NCBI GenBank assembly: GCA_963169105.1
Contig: OY720633.1
Span: 146,093,200-146,157,199 of the forward strand
Source of the DNA: Ceriagrion tenellum
Taxonomy: Eukaryota > Arthropoda > Insecta > Odonata > Coenagrionidae
Length of the DNA stretch: 64,000 nt
Direction of reading: 5' to 3'
Within the stretch, counting starts at the first letter, position 1; each line of letters opens with the position of its first letter. This document shows, piece by piece, positions 1 through 13,900 of the stretch. The translations under genes and the position numbers were made by a program. The notes beneath the pieces are model-generated. The model was not told the origin of the DNA. It saw nothing but the letters and a program-made list of their open reading frames with translations, and ran no database searches.

Positions 1-3000
1 GGGGCAGCACAGCTCAGACATTTGCTTAACAGCATGAGGCGCGAAATTTGTCTGTTCAGAATTGAGGTTACGATCGGTTACGCGTGATCACAGGCTTTCT
101 AAATGCACAATTCAGTTGCTTCGGCTCTGATGACCAATGTTTCGTTTTAGGGCACATAACAAGAATTACTATTGCGAAGTTTACAAAATGTACAGCCATA
201 ACACTTTGAACAATTTCCTTCTTCCCTCTCTGAATCATAAGGCACATGCAAAGGAGGAAGATCCATACATAGTTTCCCACATTTGGAGAAGTACCCATTT
301 AAACTTCATTCGAACAAAATTTCATGGAAATCAAACAAGTGGCGGTATTTTATAGTCGAGTTGTATCAATATAAATTAGTTCATAAAAATTCATGTAGAT
401 GCAAAGCATACCTTTAGAGATGAATTAGCTCTCACGGTAGCAAACAGCTATTCTTAGATTTAATAGTAGGATATAACTTGAAAAACACAATTCATCAAAA
501 ACAAATTGTACCATTTCTTCACCCACTGTGGAGCAGTTGGTGATGGTTATCTCAGGGTCAGTTCCTTGAGAAACGAATGTTGAGCCAGTGACTTGGATTA
601 CTGCGCCAGTCATCATGAACCATGTTAGGGCAATTTCAATTGAATCTTGCTTCAGAAAAAAAACAACTGTATGACTGGCGGAAATTTTTTAACTAAGGGA
701 ATTGGTGACTTCTAATCATCATTGGCTAAGGGTAACTGGTCTTCAGTCTCAGACTAATTTCTCATGCATTTCCACTGATTCTTGATGATCTACAACCTAC
801 TCTCATTACAACAGCCAATCAGTAACAGATTTATTCATTTGAATGCTCCTTTAGTTTGAAAAAAATCCTATTGCTTCATTCCACTTAAAGGATGCTTGCC
901 AAATATCAATTCCCACAAGATTTTTGAAATCTTAATAGAAAAACTTCAGATATATATTTTTAGTGCATCATCCTTGGAGGCAAACTGCAAATGCCTGACA
1001 GGCTTGTGCCCTATTGGAGATAATCATCTAAAATATTATGAGTACCTATAAATAAACATGACTGTGATCAGCAACAACTCAATTTGACAAGGAAAAAGTT
1101 AGTGAGCAAAATACGCTTATATTGAACATCTTTTTAGTGACTGACAAAAACTCAGCTGTTCCCTTCAAAAGGACAATTGTCCTTTCATAGAGCAAAAACC
1201 TTTCCCCACTTGAAGCTTGAACAACTAGAGACATTTTTTATTCAAATAGATCAACAAAATTTGGAGAAAAATTATTAGAGTTCACATGCTTATCATTTTA
1301 ACTAGATGTATTTAATTCCATTTAAATAAGATTTGAGTTGATTTTACATCAGCTCAATGATGGTGATTGAGACTTCAGACTGATCAAACTTCAGTAAAGT
1401 AGCCTATTTCATACACGAGAATCAGGTCAGAGGATGTCAGACACCCAGGATTATCTACTCATATCTGCTTAATGAGAGTAACTCTAACATTTTCAGCTAT
1501 AGCTATCTTGCTAACTTAACCACTCTTACTAATTTAATAAATTGTGGTAAATGATTTACAAAATACTTTATGTTTTATCAAACTGAAATAAAAACATATG
1601 ATACATTCTCATCAATCATCCAATGCCTCTGAAAACTTCATTTAGGCCGATATTGTTTCAGAAATGATCAAAATAAATAGTGGAATAATCACAATACACA
1701 TTGATAGCACTTAGTAAACACAGGATAAGTTTTCTTGTCCTTACCTTTGCATAAATAGCATTGACTAATTTTTCTAGTATAGCATTAGATCTAGCAGATC
1801 TAATAGATCTAGCATTTTCTAGCCCTGGTTCACCACATGACCTTCATCAACACTTGGGAGTTGCATACTTATGGCTTGTTTGACAGAGTAAATGAAAAAT
1901 TTGTTAGTTTTGCTCGGATATTGATAAGTGGTAGATGTCCTGCATAGCTGAAGTTGCCCATCCTGGAAACCAGCTGAATTTTTACACACAGACACCCAGT
2001 AAATGAGAAATCTAGTGAGAGCATAACTCTTAGACAGAGGAGATTATCATTTTCACAAAATCTCACAAGGAAACTAACCACAGGGTACAAAAGAGGACGG
2101 TGAAAACAGACACAAACACCCATATCTCATTACTTTGAATGATGACAGTTGGCTTGGAACTAAAAATCTGCAGAAAGGTTCAACTATATGTACCTACACA
2201 TTTTATTCTTGTGCAGGTAAACACATGGAGATCTTTAAACCATGGCATATGCTCTCATACAAAAACATTACAAGTTTCAAAGGTCCCCTCCCCTTTCAGC
2301 TAGAGTCATAACCTATGGTGTCATAATACATACGTATTACATACAGTCTTTCGTTAACCCAAGAAAATATCTCGCCTACTAGGACTTTACAACTCAAAAG
2401 AAATCTAAGAACCTCTGCAACAATCATGCTCACTCAATATCAAAACAATCATTTATTGCAACAATTTGGACTGCAATTGTACATTGCAAGTCGACATGAT
2501 ACAACAACATTAATATTTCCAAGAGCAATGCAATCAAAAACATTTATAACAACATATCACTAATTATTATATAAATAACATTTGAAAGTAAGTCATGGCT
2601 ACATAGTCACTTTTGAGTTCCAACAGTGTTTTTAATGCTTAAGACTGGGAAGAAAAAATGAGAAGTTTGACAGGAGCCTATTTAATTAGTTAACTCATTT
2701 AAGTACAATGACTGAACTTCCAGGGAACATTTTTTATCAGAATTTACTTTTCTTGCCCACTTGAATGTCTCTTTCACAACTTATGGTAGCATTCCAATTA
2801 GGTATTATGTGTAAATAAAACATGCACCCATTAATTTATTCAAGCACGGGGTAACAGGTCTAAAATTAAGCACCAGAATATTATGAAAAGGCATGCAAGA
2901 ACTCAATGGAAGAGAAGGTAAAATTCTATTTACTCATAGCTACCAAATTCCTTTACCATTCATCATTTATCTTGTGAATGCTCCACCAACTCTTCATCAG

Positions 3001-4955
3001 GTGACATTATAATGGAACAGTTCAAAATATTTTTCAGATATTTTCACAATTTCCAAACAAGGTTTTATTCAATCTTAGACTGGATTATGATTTTAAAACT
3101 AGGTATACCTGTTCACCAGAGTTAAAATCTCAGCAACATTCATTCATTGATATTCCCCCACTTCAACACCTTCCCACAGTATTTTTTACTTGAAACAAAT
3201 ATTAGATTTCAACATTGGCCAACACATTTGTGACTTCATCACATCTAAAGATTAATTATAGAACAGGAAACACAATACGAAATGGGAAGACATAGCTACA
3301 TCCCAAGATGCATCCCAAGTGCATATGATGGCAAACAAATAGTTCAATACTGAGTCTCAAATTAAGAGAAAAATTATTCACTGTGAAACAGGTCTTAGCC
3401 ATGAGGTCTTTATTTCCATTGGTAATCTGTGAAAATGGAGGATCTTAATACAAAGATGCTAACATTCAACAACAACTAAGATTTAAAAAAACAATCTGTA
3501 GTAGTGACTCACAGAGCTTCATAAAAACACAATCTTGGCATCACAGCATCATGAATTCACAATCATCGTACAAATTTCTGAAGATAGAACACAATTTAGG
3601 TGGCTATGAGCTGGCTTTCATGTCAATAAGCAAATGAGCTTATGGTTTGTTAAATTTTGCAACCAAAGAATAAATATTGAAAATTCTTCAGAAAAATACA
3701 AATTAGTTAAATTACAGCAGAAATATTTACCAAATACCTATTTATTCCATGCAACTTCCTCCTTGCAACTTCATCTCATAAAGAATAAATGAACAACAAG
3801 TTCATTATTGGGTAATTTTAAAAATTCTGAGAATATTTAGGGATACAATAAATAAAGCTTTTCATCTGATTATTGCACAAGATGGAAAACTTAAGGTTGA
3901 ACAGGTTGTCCTCTGCTAAATTACTGCAGAAAAATAATCACTGCATGACATAACAGTTAATGAATGGCAAGACAAAGATCACAAAAGCACAGAGAGTTCA
4001 ATTTAAAGCTCCATGCATTCAATTCACAGAAAATACTTTTCACTAAGGACCGATGAAAAATTTCACTCACTCACTGACAAACAACATTAGCTGAGTAAAA
4101 ACATTCATGAATGATTTCTTATGGGTTTACTCATTCATCAATGCACTCTAGCCTCTGTGAATACAGTGAATTACATGTATTTCATCAACCATTTAAGCTT
4201 TAAAAAAATATTTTATGGTCAAAAAATAATATTCTATCAGCATATGTGACATAAAATTAACTAACTCACTCTACAAATGAAAACGTCTTCTGATCAGAGA
4301 AGTATAACAGAGAAAGTAATTAACGTTACCATTTTCACAGTTTAAAATGTTTCTACATCAGCAAGATGATAATTACAATCCCTCACTGAAAATATACAAC
4401 AATGACTTCCCATGGGGAAACATATATATCAGATCACAGAATAATACATAACAATAAACCAGAATGAATGAAAAATATAGTGACACATAAATGAATAACT
4501 GTAGAGATAAGCACATCATTGAGAGACTTGAGGCAGACTAAAAATAGAGTACAAGCCATAAATCAGCCTTAATAAAAGAAAATTATAATAAAATTTCAGT
4601 TGTTTGCACATCTCGATCCAGATGACTAGTTACAAGCATCAACACTATCATTATCACCATCCATGATGCTCTGATCTGGATTTTAGATGTGCAGCCAATT
4701 CAACCCAATTTGGAAATATTTAAGCATAATAAAATCTAATCTAATAAGTGATTCAGACTTAATGGATATTACATACAGATATGAAAATATGAATTGGTGA
4801 TTATCCAGAGAATGATTATTTGCCAAGAGCTACCTACACAGGATACAAATCCCTTGTAACACTGCAACAAGATCCATTCACTTAAAGTAAACTTAGGCAT
4901 ATTTTGAAAACTGTACAAACTTACAAATGTACAATTGTGATTTAAGACACAGTCT
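1..4955. other. RagC 3' UTR and downstream flank
   Basis: This stretch follows the RagC stop codon on the minus strand. It should contain the RagC 3' UTR, but several minus-strand AATAAA hexamers are present (for example near 3,738, 3,408 and 2,450) and sequence alone does not choose between them. It is AT-rich with no long open frame. The only coding-like segment is the candidate exon at 425-649, listed separately. I see no transposon ends here. Confidence 0.5.
425..649 (-). CDS. possible exon of an unrecognised gene
   Basis: A minus-strand frame stays open from a plausible acceptor (AG at 650-651, after a pyrimidine-rich run) to a stop at 425. It has a protein-like composition, including segments such as GTDPEITITNCSTVGEEMVQ. 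I do not recognise the family. It could be an exon of a gene extending beyond the left edge, a piece of an old transposon, or chance. A donor could lie inside the frame, so the 3' end is uncertain. Confidence 0.2.
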   Translation of the reverse strand, partial: QDSIEIALTWFMMTGAVIQVTGSTFVSQGTDPEITITNCSTVGEEMVQFVFDELCFSSYILLLNLRIAVCYRES

Positions 4956-7900
4956 TCAGGCTGGTACACCATTAGGATGTTTGGTGCCATCAGGAACTCC
5001 CCTCTGATTACTTGGAAGAGAAGTCTGTAGCTGGATTTTACTTCTGACTTCAAAAACTTCTTGAATAGCTTGTCTAAAGCATAGGAAATTATAATCTATC
5101 AAACCTAAAAAAATAATACATATGGTGAGATATGATGATCAAAGACACGTAAAACTTGGTTCTATACAAGCTCAATTTATCAAAAAAATTTATAGCCTAT
5201 ACTGGTTCCTAACAGCCAATCACAATTCAACAGAAATATTAACTAACATAGAGAAAAGGGACTCATGGCAGCCATCTGCCAAGTAATTTCCATTGAACCC
5301 GTAACACTCATAGGTTCAGATGTCTAACAGTGATAAAAAAAATACCTAATGAGCCATTAACAATTTCAGAATAATTTCAAGCACTAAGACCAGCAGTACT
5401 ATTGAGTTATGAAACTTAATGAGGTCAGAGTAATTTTGCTTTCAGTCCTTGCAACCAAACAAAGCTAATGCATTGAAAGAGAAATTCTTTCTGAGGCATA
5501 ACCAGAATAAGTTGCATACATGTACTATGAAGAAATGCTGTAAATTTCTCTGGATACGAAAAAAATGCAAACATACCTTGTCGCTCAAAGTTTTCTTCCC
5601 TCAATATACAAACAAGTGCTAAAAATTTATTAACTTCTCTCAAATAGAGGATTGTGCCATTATTTAGTTTTATTATACTGGAACTCTGGTTATCAAAAGC
5701 AGAGGTCTCTGTGTCTTCTCGCAACCTAAGTAAAAATAAAAAGATAGATTACAACTGACATCCTAAGGTAAATTTTAGTGTTTTCCCACACAGCAGTTGA
5801 ATCTAAAATATTTTCAGTAGGAAATTGCCAATTAAATGAAAGGTGTCAATCTTACAAATAAAAACTAGCCTGATTCTAAAAATTGCTTACCCCAGTAATC
5901 ATAAGGACCACAAGAATCTCACTTAAAAATTGATTTCACTTTTATACCATTCTGAGGGCTAACTTTAGGTTACTGCACAAGTAGTTATTTCTGATTAATA
6001 CAACTTCCCATAGCAAGTAGCCCAAACAGATGGTAGCTAATAACCAATTTCATTTAACTTCATCTCTTCTGGCCACCCCAGCAAAGGACTACATTAGGCC
6101 AAAATTTTCAAATTATTCAACAATTACCTTCATTTTTCTTCCTGGTAATCCAATTTCAATAATTTAGCTTGATTTTCATGTCTGAAAAGAATTAACAGTT
6201 ACTGGCCACCCTGCCAATAATTGTAACTCATCTGGCCTATCACTGTAATATTTAACTTTTTAATGCCTAATAAGCTGAAACCTACCAATTATTACCTGCA
6301 GGCTATGAATACCACAGAGGCAAAATGTATTGAGTTCCAAGATCAAGCCTAAGGTTTGAATGGAATAAGTCTGGGTACAGAAATACTTGGGGCCCATCCT
6401 CTATTTCAATAACATAGTGGTCCAGTAAGATTAATCGGATAAGGGAACTTGTCATTGAGTGTAAGACCATTTTAAATATACTACTCTGGTTTGTTTTGGT
6501 AGATAGATGTGGCTAGAAAGGGTTTCCCAAGAACCAAGACTATAATTACGTAGGCTCAGGAGCACTTGATTACGCACCCACGACTTGATCTATTTAATGA
6601 TTGAAGCGGGAAGAATGGAAGTGATGATTAGGAATTTTATTCTTAAAAAAAAAAAGAATCTTCATGTAAATACTCTCCATGTTCTGGGGAATAATCAAAA
6701 ATCCACATTTTGTCCCAATGGAAAATGAACATCACATCTTTACGTAGTTAATTTTTTGGAATTTCCAGGGCTGAACAAAATGGGAACTGTACCCTTTTCC
6801 AGAGAAAGCAATATAGACAGCAGCACAATGCCAGATGGAAGTGAAGCAAGGAATAATAACCTCAGCAGGAATTGGGAATCCCAAGGATAGTTCTTGCCAA
6901 ACAAATGCTACCACTGAAGGGCCTATGAAAACGAGCCAGCTATGTGCAGTAGAACCTCATCTGCTTCAATGGTTGATGGCACTGATTGAATTAATGCATT
7001 TTTAATTTGACCAGAAGCTATAAATTGCAAAGGAAAGAGTCAAGTATCAAAAAAACAATTTCTAATACATGTAACAAATATCTGATGATATATGAAAGTA
7101 TACATGGCCCAGGAAGAAGGAGATTAGGAGAAATGAAACAAAAAAGATGCAAAGAAGCAAAAGTAGTGAAAAACAATAAAATAATTTTTTAAAATCAAAT
7201 AGAAGGAATCCTTTTCAGCAGGGATATTTATAAAATGATGGATAATACATGTAGTAACATATGCAGTGAGCTAACGAGACCAGACTCAGGGCTTGGTACT
7301 ATTATGAGTCAGAAGATTTTTCATAGATTGTTCCAAACAAAATGTCACAATGAACACATGACAGATATCAAAGATGTCGATATCTTCCTTAGTCACCATC
7401 ACAGCAAAGAAAATCCTACTACTAAGAAAAAAATAAGTGCAGAAGAAAGACCTTAGAAAATGATCCAAAGAAAAGTGAGGAGGAGCCAGATGAAGAGCTA
7501 AATGAGCTAATCATGCTTGCAATTGTCTGTGAAAGCAGTAATATTTTGTTCCTTTTAAGAAAGCGTAACTAATTGGACAATAACTATAGTGATGAGCAAT
7601 GCTTGACTGCAAGTCCTAAATAATTTTTATAAAAAGTTTTTTAGATAATTACACTACAGCAGTCAGAAAATAAATGAGGTTTTCAAATAATTTTTGTTAC
7701 TGGACAATAACTGAATTTTTTACCCAAAGAATACATGGTATCATTGACATAAATTACAGATATGATTCAACATCACTGGAAGTTGTTTAGAATAAGGAGC
7801 ATTGTATCATAAGTTCACTCGATTAATGATTATGAAAATAAAGTCACAAAAATTATCCCCCAGAAAATTGATCACATATCTTATACACCAACCAAGGGAT

Positions 7901-10900
7901 TAGCTCCAGTATTAGAATAATTTCATCTAGAAGAAATAAATGAATAATAAATTCCACAATGTAAAATACCAAGAAGATAAGTACATATGTACCACATTTT
8001 TCAATTGACTGAGTGATCTCAATACATTCCAAAATGAATTCAAAGAAAAACTACCATAGTGTACCAAAGGCAAGGGTAAAAGTAGAGGAAGTAATTTCTA
8101 TGAGAAAAAAAATTCTTTAACTTTTAAGTGAATGACACCTTGAGAATGTTTTAGCATACAAAAAACAATGAATAATCTTACCCATAAATGCAAGAGACAT
8201 CAATCACAACATCTATCATATCACAACAAAGCTCATAGCTCTGCATATCTACAGGAGAAGAATCAGTAGCTATGTAAATCTTTGAAACAACATCAAACAA
8301 GAAGGCTTTTTCAATAGCAGAATTCTGAAAAAGAATGGCACAATTATATTATTCATCATACATAACATACAACTGACCACATAAACAGCAGAATTCCAAG
8401 TCGAAAATAATAACTTATTCACTCAAACTCAAACAAGTTATGAGTAAAGATCATAAGAGATTCATATTCCCATTAGAACAATGAAAGTTATGTAAAATTA
8501 GAATGAAAAAATAAATGGAATTTAAGTCCACCCGCCAGTGATGAGATTCAATGCGTTTGCTGAATTTCTGTTGAAGATGAAAGTACACCTGCTGGTGATG
8601 ATCACACGTAAAATGACTGGGAAGTTCAATGTGAGAACAAGATAGGCCAAACGAATAGGATCACCACATGAAAATACAATCTCAGAATGGCCATACTAGC
8701 CATGAAATTAAACTCATAAAGATCAACAGCAATAGACTTTTCACAACTAGAACCACCCTCCAGCATCCTCAGCCACTATTTGTTTTCACACAGTGACAAC
8801 CTTCAACATTATGAAGAAAATCAACTACCTCAACAGGTGAACATTATCATTCAGTATTATCCCATCATTCATAAGTTAGTAGCCAACAATACCACATCAT
8901 CACTTTTAACAAGATGCAAAACTTTTTTTGCTAACTTTCTTATAACCATCCTTGCCTAGTTTCTTTTCTCTAAGCATGACTGACAAATTCCCAGATTTTA
9001 TAGAAGCATACATAACCTCTCTTAGTTCACACCCATTGAGATATCATGCACAAGATAAAAGTTTTTACTTACAGAAATGAAAATGTTGAGCAAGTTTTCC
9101 AGGGTAGGAAGTTGAGGAATTAATTTTTGTACAACTTTGCTAAAAGCTTCAAATATGCTATGGTCATAAATAGAAGTCAGGTGAAAGCTCAAGTGTATCT
9201 GGTCATAACCTATTAGAAATATCACAGAATTATTTCTTCGATGGATATAATGGGAACCAAACACAAAATTCACACAACAAAATCACATTTCAGAATATAT
9301 TATACATGTATCTTATTTAGAAGAAATATAGGAAGTAAGCAATACCAAAAAGTAGGGTTACCATAGATCCATCATAAAAAAGAGGACACATCCTATAAAA
9401 AAGAGGACACTTCTTATTTTGTTATTTTTTCCACCATTTTAATCATAATCATCATTACATTCATGTACCTCATTACTGTGTTTTTCACTTTTGCGCCAAG
9501 AATATTTGGAGGATGAAGAAATATCTGTTACCAGTTTTCGGTTTCCCAGCAAGTTTTCATGAAAGCTTAAGCAGTCGAAGTGCTTAAAATTGTACTGAAC
9601 ACGCACTACATCTTTCGTGTTTTCTATTTCAAATCTGTTCCTGTCTTTGGTCCACGGTGCGTTGATGAGAGAAAACACGTTCTGTATTAGCATTATGACT
9701 AGGAATAGAAAAAAAGAATTCAGCAATTATTTTAAGTTCAGAATGGTACACATATCTAGACGACTGATTGAAATATACACACCACACTTCATCTGCTGGT
9801 TGGTTTTGTTTTCTTTCATAGTTCTTTCAAAATTTTTGTGAATTACACAGTTGATCAAAACACTTTGTGTCATTTAGTCTTGCATTTGTTTTTTCATTAC
9901 GATATGTAATACAGTTTTGAACGACCACCTGATTAGGAGTTCTTGAAAGTTGCATCCATTTGAATGGTTTGAACTGTTGATACTGCCTACCATTCCTTTA
10001 GATACTGCATAGCAGTTCTATACACAGCTTTTATCTCCTCGCAAAAGCTATCACACTCCTGTGAGCAACCCTCCTCTCTTTTTTGTATAATTATGTCCTT
10101 TATTTTTCAAGACTTAAAATCATTCTTGAATCTTCCCTCAAAAGGGGTGAATGATTTTCCACTGTGGGTTTCACACAATGGTGTGATCACTAGCGGGTGG
10201 CTCCATTGAAGTAACAGCTTGGCTAGTTCCGTGGTTCTTTAAAATATCTAAAGTAAACACCTATGTGTTTAAAGTTGGGCTTTACCCCACGGACTGTGGC
10301 ACTTAGCGCTCGCATACGGGTAGGTACCTCTGGCATCATATGCACAATACCTGTGAGGACAACTTGCTCCTTAAAGTCCCCATGAGATTTACAGAGAAAG
10401 AGGGCGCCTGGGTAGCTTAATTGGATAGAGCATTCGGCGAAAGCGAGGGATCTGGGTTCGATTCCCAGTCCAGGCGAATGATTTTTCCACCCTGAGTTTC
10501 ACACAATTACACTGACTTTCTTTTCGGAATTTTACGTTTAATCTGTATCATTAGTCAGTTGAACACTTTCCACTCTATATCCAAGCTGCTCGCGGAAAAG
10601 CATATATTCCTAAGTGCACGAAGCCTAAGCATCACTCTTTCTTATATTGAATCGCTAGTGCTTTTTTGCGATAATTTTTTCAGTAGCTACTTGTTTTCCA
10701 GGTAAAATGTGGTTACATTTGTTTTCAAGAGACCCCAAATCAGCGGTAGCACCAGACATATACCACCTCCTTGCGAGTTTTGTTCCTTGTCACCACAGAG
10801 TCTTCACCAGAGTTTTAAATGTTGTTAAAAAAAAGCCTGGTAGACTAGATCACGGGGTATATAGGACCCGCAGAGGGGAAAGTGTTAATAAAAACCTACT

Positions 10901-13900
10901 GATGCAAAAGCACTGTCTCAAACAAAGAACCTTGTTAAAAGAATGACCAGGCTACAGCCAGACAACACCCTACTGAATCATTATACCGGCTCGCAGCACC
11001 GGGTGTCAAGCACGAAGGTCATCTTTGTGCCTGCGGCACCCGGGATTTCACAAAGGTAACCTTCGTGCTCGACACCCAGTGCTACGAGCTGGTGTAATGA
11101 TTGGGAAGGGTGTCAATGATCATGGCGGAGATTAATGTGTTTGTGTGTCACAAATGGGCTGCCACCATTGGTGATTAAATAACCAATCCATTGGTGATTG
11201 GTGTGGGTAAAAGTATGGCGAGTTCATGGTGATTGAATAACCCACCTGTTACTGATTGGTCTGGGTAAAATTATGGTAGGTTGCTGATAACACAATAATA
11301 TTTGATGATAAAGGGTACCTTCCATTCACTCTTGTGCGCTAATCACTTTGTAACACAATAGTGCACTTGTCTTCAATTCGTTAGAGACCCCGCACACTTC
11401 AAAACAGATCGAGAGCAAAGTTGATGTGCGCTAAACAACAAAAGAATGTTGATAATCATCTGCGATTATTGTCAAGTTAGTTGATTTTCAGTAAAGGCGG
11501 CAAACATGCATATTGTAAAGTTTATAATTAATTAGCGACATAGCGACAGCGAGTTCAACAACTTAAAGTAAAACATGCGGCCATGAGTGCTGTGAACCCA
11601 CGATAAGCTACCTACCGTCAGGTTACAAAACATTTTGCCAGCGCACATAATTCTATTTCAACGTCATTCGTGTGCGGTTAAGTGATCGTGTTCCGATGTG
11701 CGCTTAGTTCAACACCTCGAAAGGAATGATTCTAATTATGAACCTAATACCTGCTGAAATTCTTAAACCTCTAAAATGCGCTGATATCACAGTATAGGGA
11801 CACCTCCAGGTGAAAAGATGTTCTTTGGCAATGTATCTGGATCACATGGTTTTCAAAAAAATATCACCTTGCGTATCGTGAAAATAAATTTTTTTTTGAC
11901 AAAAATGGAATAATTGACGGCATCATCACCAGTGTGGTCTTGGCATTTGTGGTCAAAAGTGCTACAGTTGCAATTTACGATTCAGTAAAGCGACTACATA
12001 TTTTAGTGTTTAAAACGAGAAGTTTTTCTCAGAGCTAAAATAAGAGGACATTTCGTAATATATCATAAAATCCGCCCGGACATTATTTTTAACCTGAAAA
12101 ATAGGACATGTCCGAGAAAAAGAGGACGTACGGTAACCCTACCAAAAAGCATTACTACTAAAGGGTAATACAGGTAGAGGGGGTTCACGTGCACAAATTA
12201 CAAAGGCAAAATGCAGTAACTTTATAATTCCAAGTAATCTTTGAAGAGGTATTTTAAGAAAACATATTATTCATGCTTCTAGTGTGATTCAAGCCCATAA
12301 CTTATAGCTTGTCTGACTGAAAAATTATCAGCCTCAAAACCACGGCCAACTTCCACTTACAACTTTATACTCCAATTCAAACACAAAAACAATTACAAAA
12401 TCGTACCGGAATCAGCCAGGTCATCATTGGCTCTCTGATGTATATCCCTCTGCGTTTCCATTTTATAATCATCAGTCAGCCCATCCACTTTATGAATAAA
12501 CACTTGAAATTTTATATTTTGATTTACTTTGTAGGCTTTTGTTACTGTCAAGTGTAACTTATTTAAAGCTTCCATGTAGTCATCCTAGAAAATACAAGAA
12601 TTGTTAAAGCTCACAGCAGTATTACAACGAGTGAATTGATATTACCTAAAAAATACAATGGTACCTGGGCATCTATCACAAATACAAGGGCTCCACATCC
12701 ACCAAATATCATATCTGAATCAAAGGTCGGGTCAAAAAAGTCAATCTGTCCTGGGAAGTCCCAAATTTGAAATTGAACAAATGAAGAATTTGAGATGTCA
12801 TCTTTAATGATTTTGTTAGTACTTTCGAGGAATATAGTTTCATTGGGTGACATCTTGTGAAAAACAACCTTTTGTATTGATGATTTTCCACTCCTGGAAT
12901 AAATGTCAATAAGATAACACAAATAAAAAAAAAGATTCCACTCATGTGTTATTAGGGCATGTCCTTCACCTTCTCAATCCCATTAGTAATATCCTTGGTT
13001 TTTGCTCTCCGGTTAGTGGACCACCTGGCCCATCTCCATCCTGATCATATGGTCCATACTCAAAGTCTTTGGGAAATGATCCAACATCGTACCTTGGTGC
13101 ATACTGGTCATCTTCATCTTGCTCATATGACTAAAAACAAATGTTTATCATTTAAATAATTAATGAATATTATCCAACATACGTCAGAATTACATCTTTG
13201 GGAAATCACATGCTCACTTGACAAAATGATAAATGGCAATAAGTTAAGCAAATCTGTAATACAAGTTGATACCCAAAAGCATTGAAGACAAAAATAGATC
13301 ATATGAGAGGCATTTATTTCAGTTGCATATTAAATAAAGCAATTAAATATTTTAGTGATAAAAATAAAATTATAACAGTTGTTTGTGTGCATAGTTACAT
13401 TGGAGTACAAGGAATAAAAGTTTCCCATCAAAAAGTAAAATGAGGATTGTCTACACATTAACGTGGCAGCACAAAATATTAAATTCACTGTATATAAAAT
13501 CAGCAAGAAAAAAGGAATAAACACCCTGATGACAAGCAAATAATTTTGTTCCATGGCATTTTATATTTCATAAATAAGATGAAAATCAAATGACAGCAAC
13601 ATCCCCATCTCACTTTTCTATAGCAGTTCCTGATCATTTTCTACATTTGGTTTGCACACATGTACATTCTTTAGGCAACATAAGGGACTATACATGTATT
13701 GCTCTAATTCTTTAGTTCTAGATCACATATAACTATATAACACAACTGGTTGTTAAATCACCATTCTTTCATTTCCCACCCAGTGGAAGCATAGTCATTG
13801 TCCATCTTCTACTCATGCACTGCACTGTCTATTAAACAGCAACTTTTAGTAGATATGGACTAAGTAAATTACCATTTTCCATGTCTTGACATACCAAATA

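Larger units (their letters stand above)
9353..12141 (-). mobile_element. degraded hAT-family DNA transposon in RagC intron
   Basis: The ends are inverted: TAGGGTTACC on the left and its complement GGTAACCCTA on the right. An exact 8-bp duplication CCAAAAAG flanks both sides (9345-9352 and 12142-12149), the hAT hallmark. Near the left end, a minus-strand frame at 9439-9690 contains FSLINAPWTKDRNRFEIEN and a further SSSKYSWRKSE. These resemble the C-terminal end of hAT transposases. Most other coding sequence has decayed or been replaced by nested repeats (tRNA-derived piece at 10,405 and a foldback at 10,966). The family assignment is firm from the ends and moderate from the protein remnant. 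Confidence 0.8.

Noticed and set aside
10405..10476. Functional tRNA gene
   Set aside because: Acceptor and T stems are perfect, but the anticodon stem does not pair, and the piece is embedded in dispersed repeat sequence.
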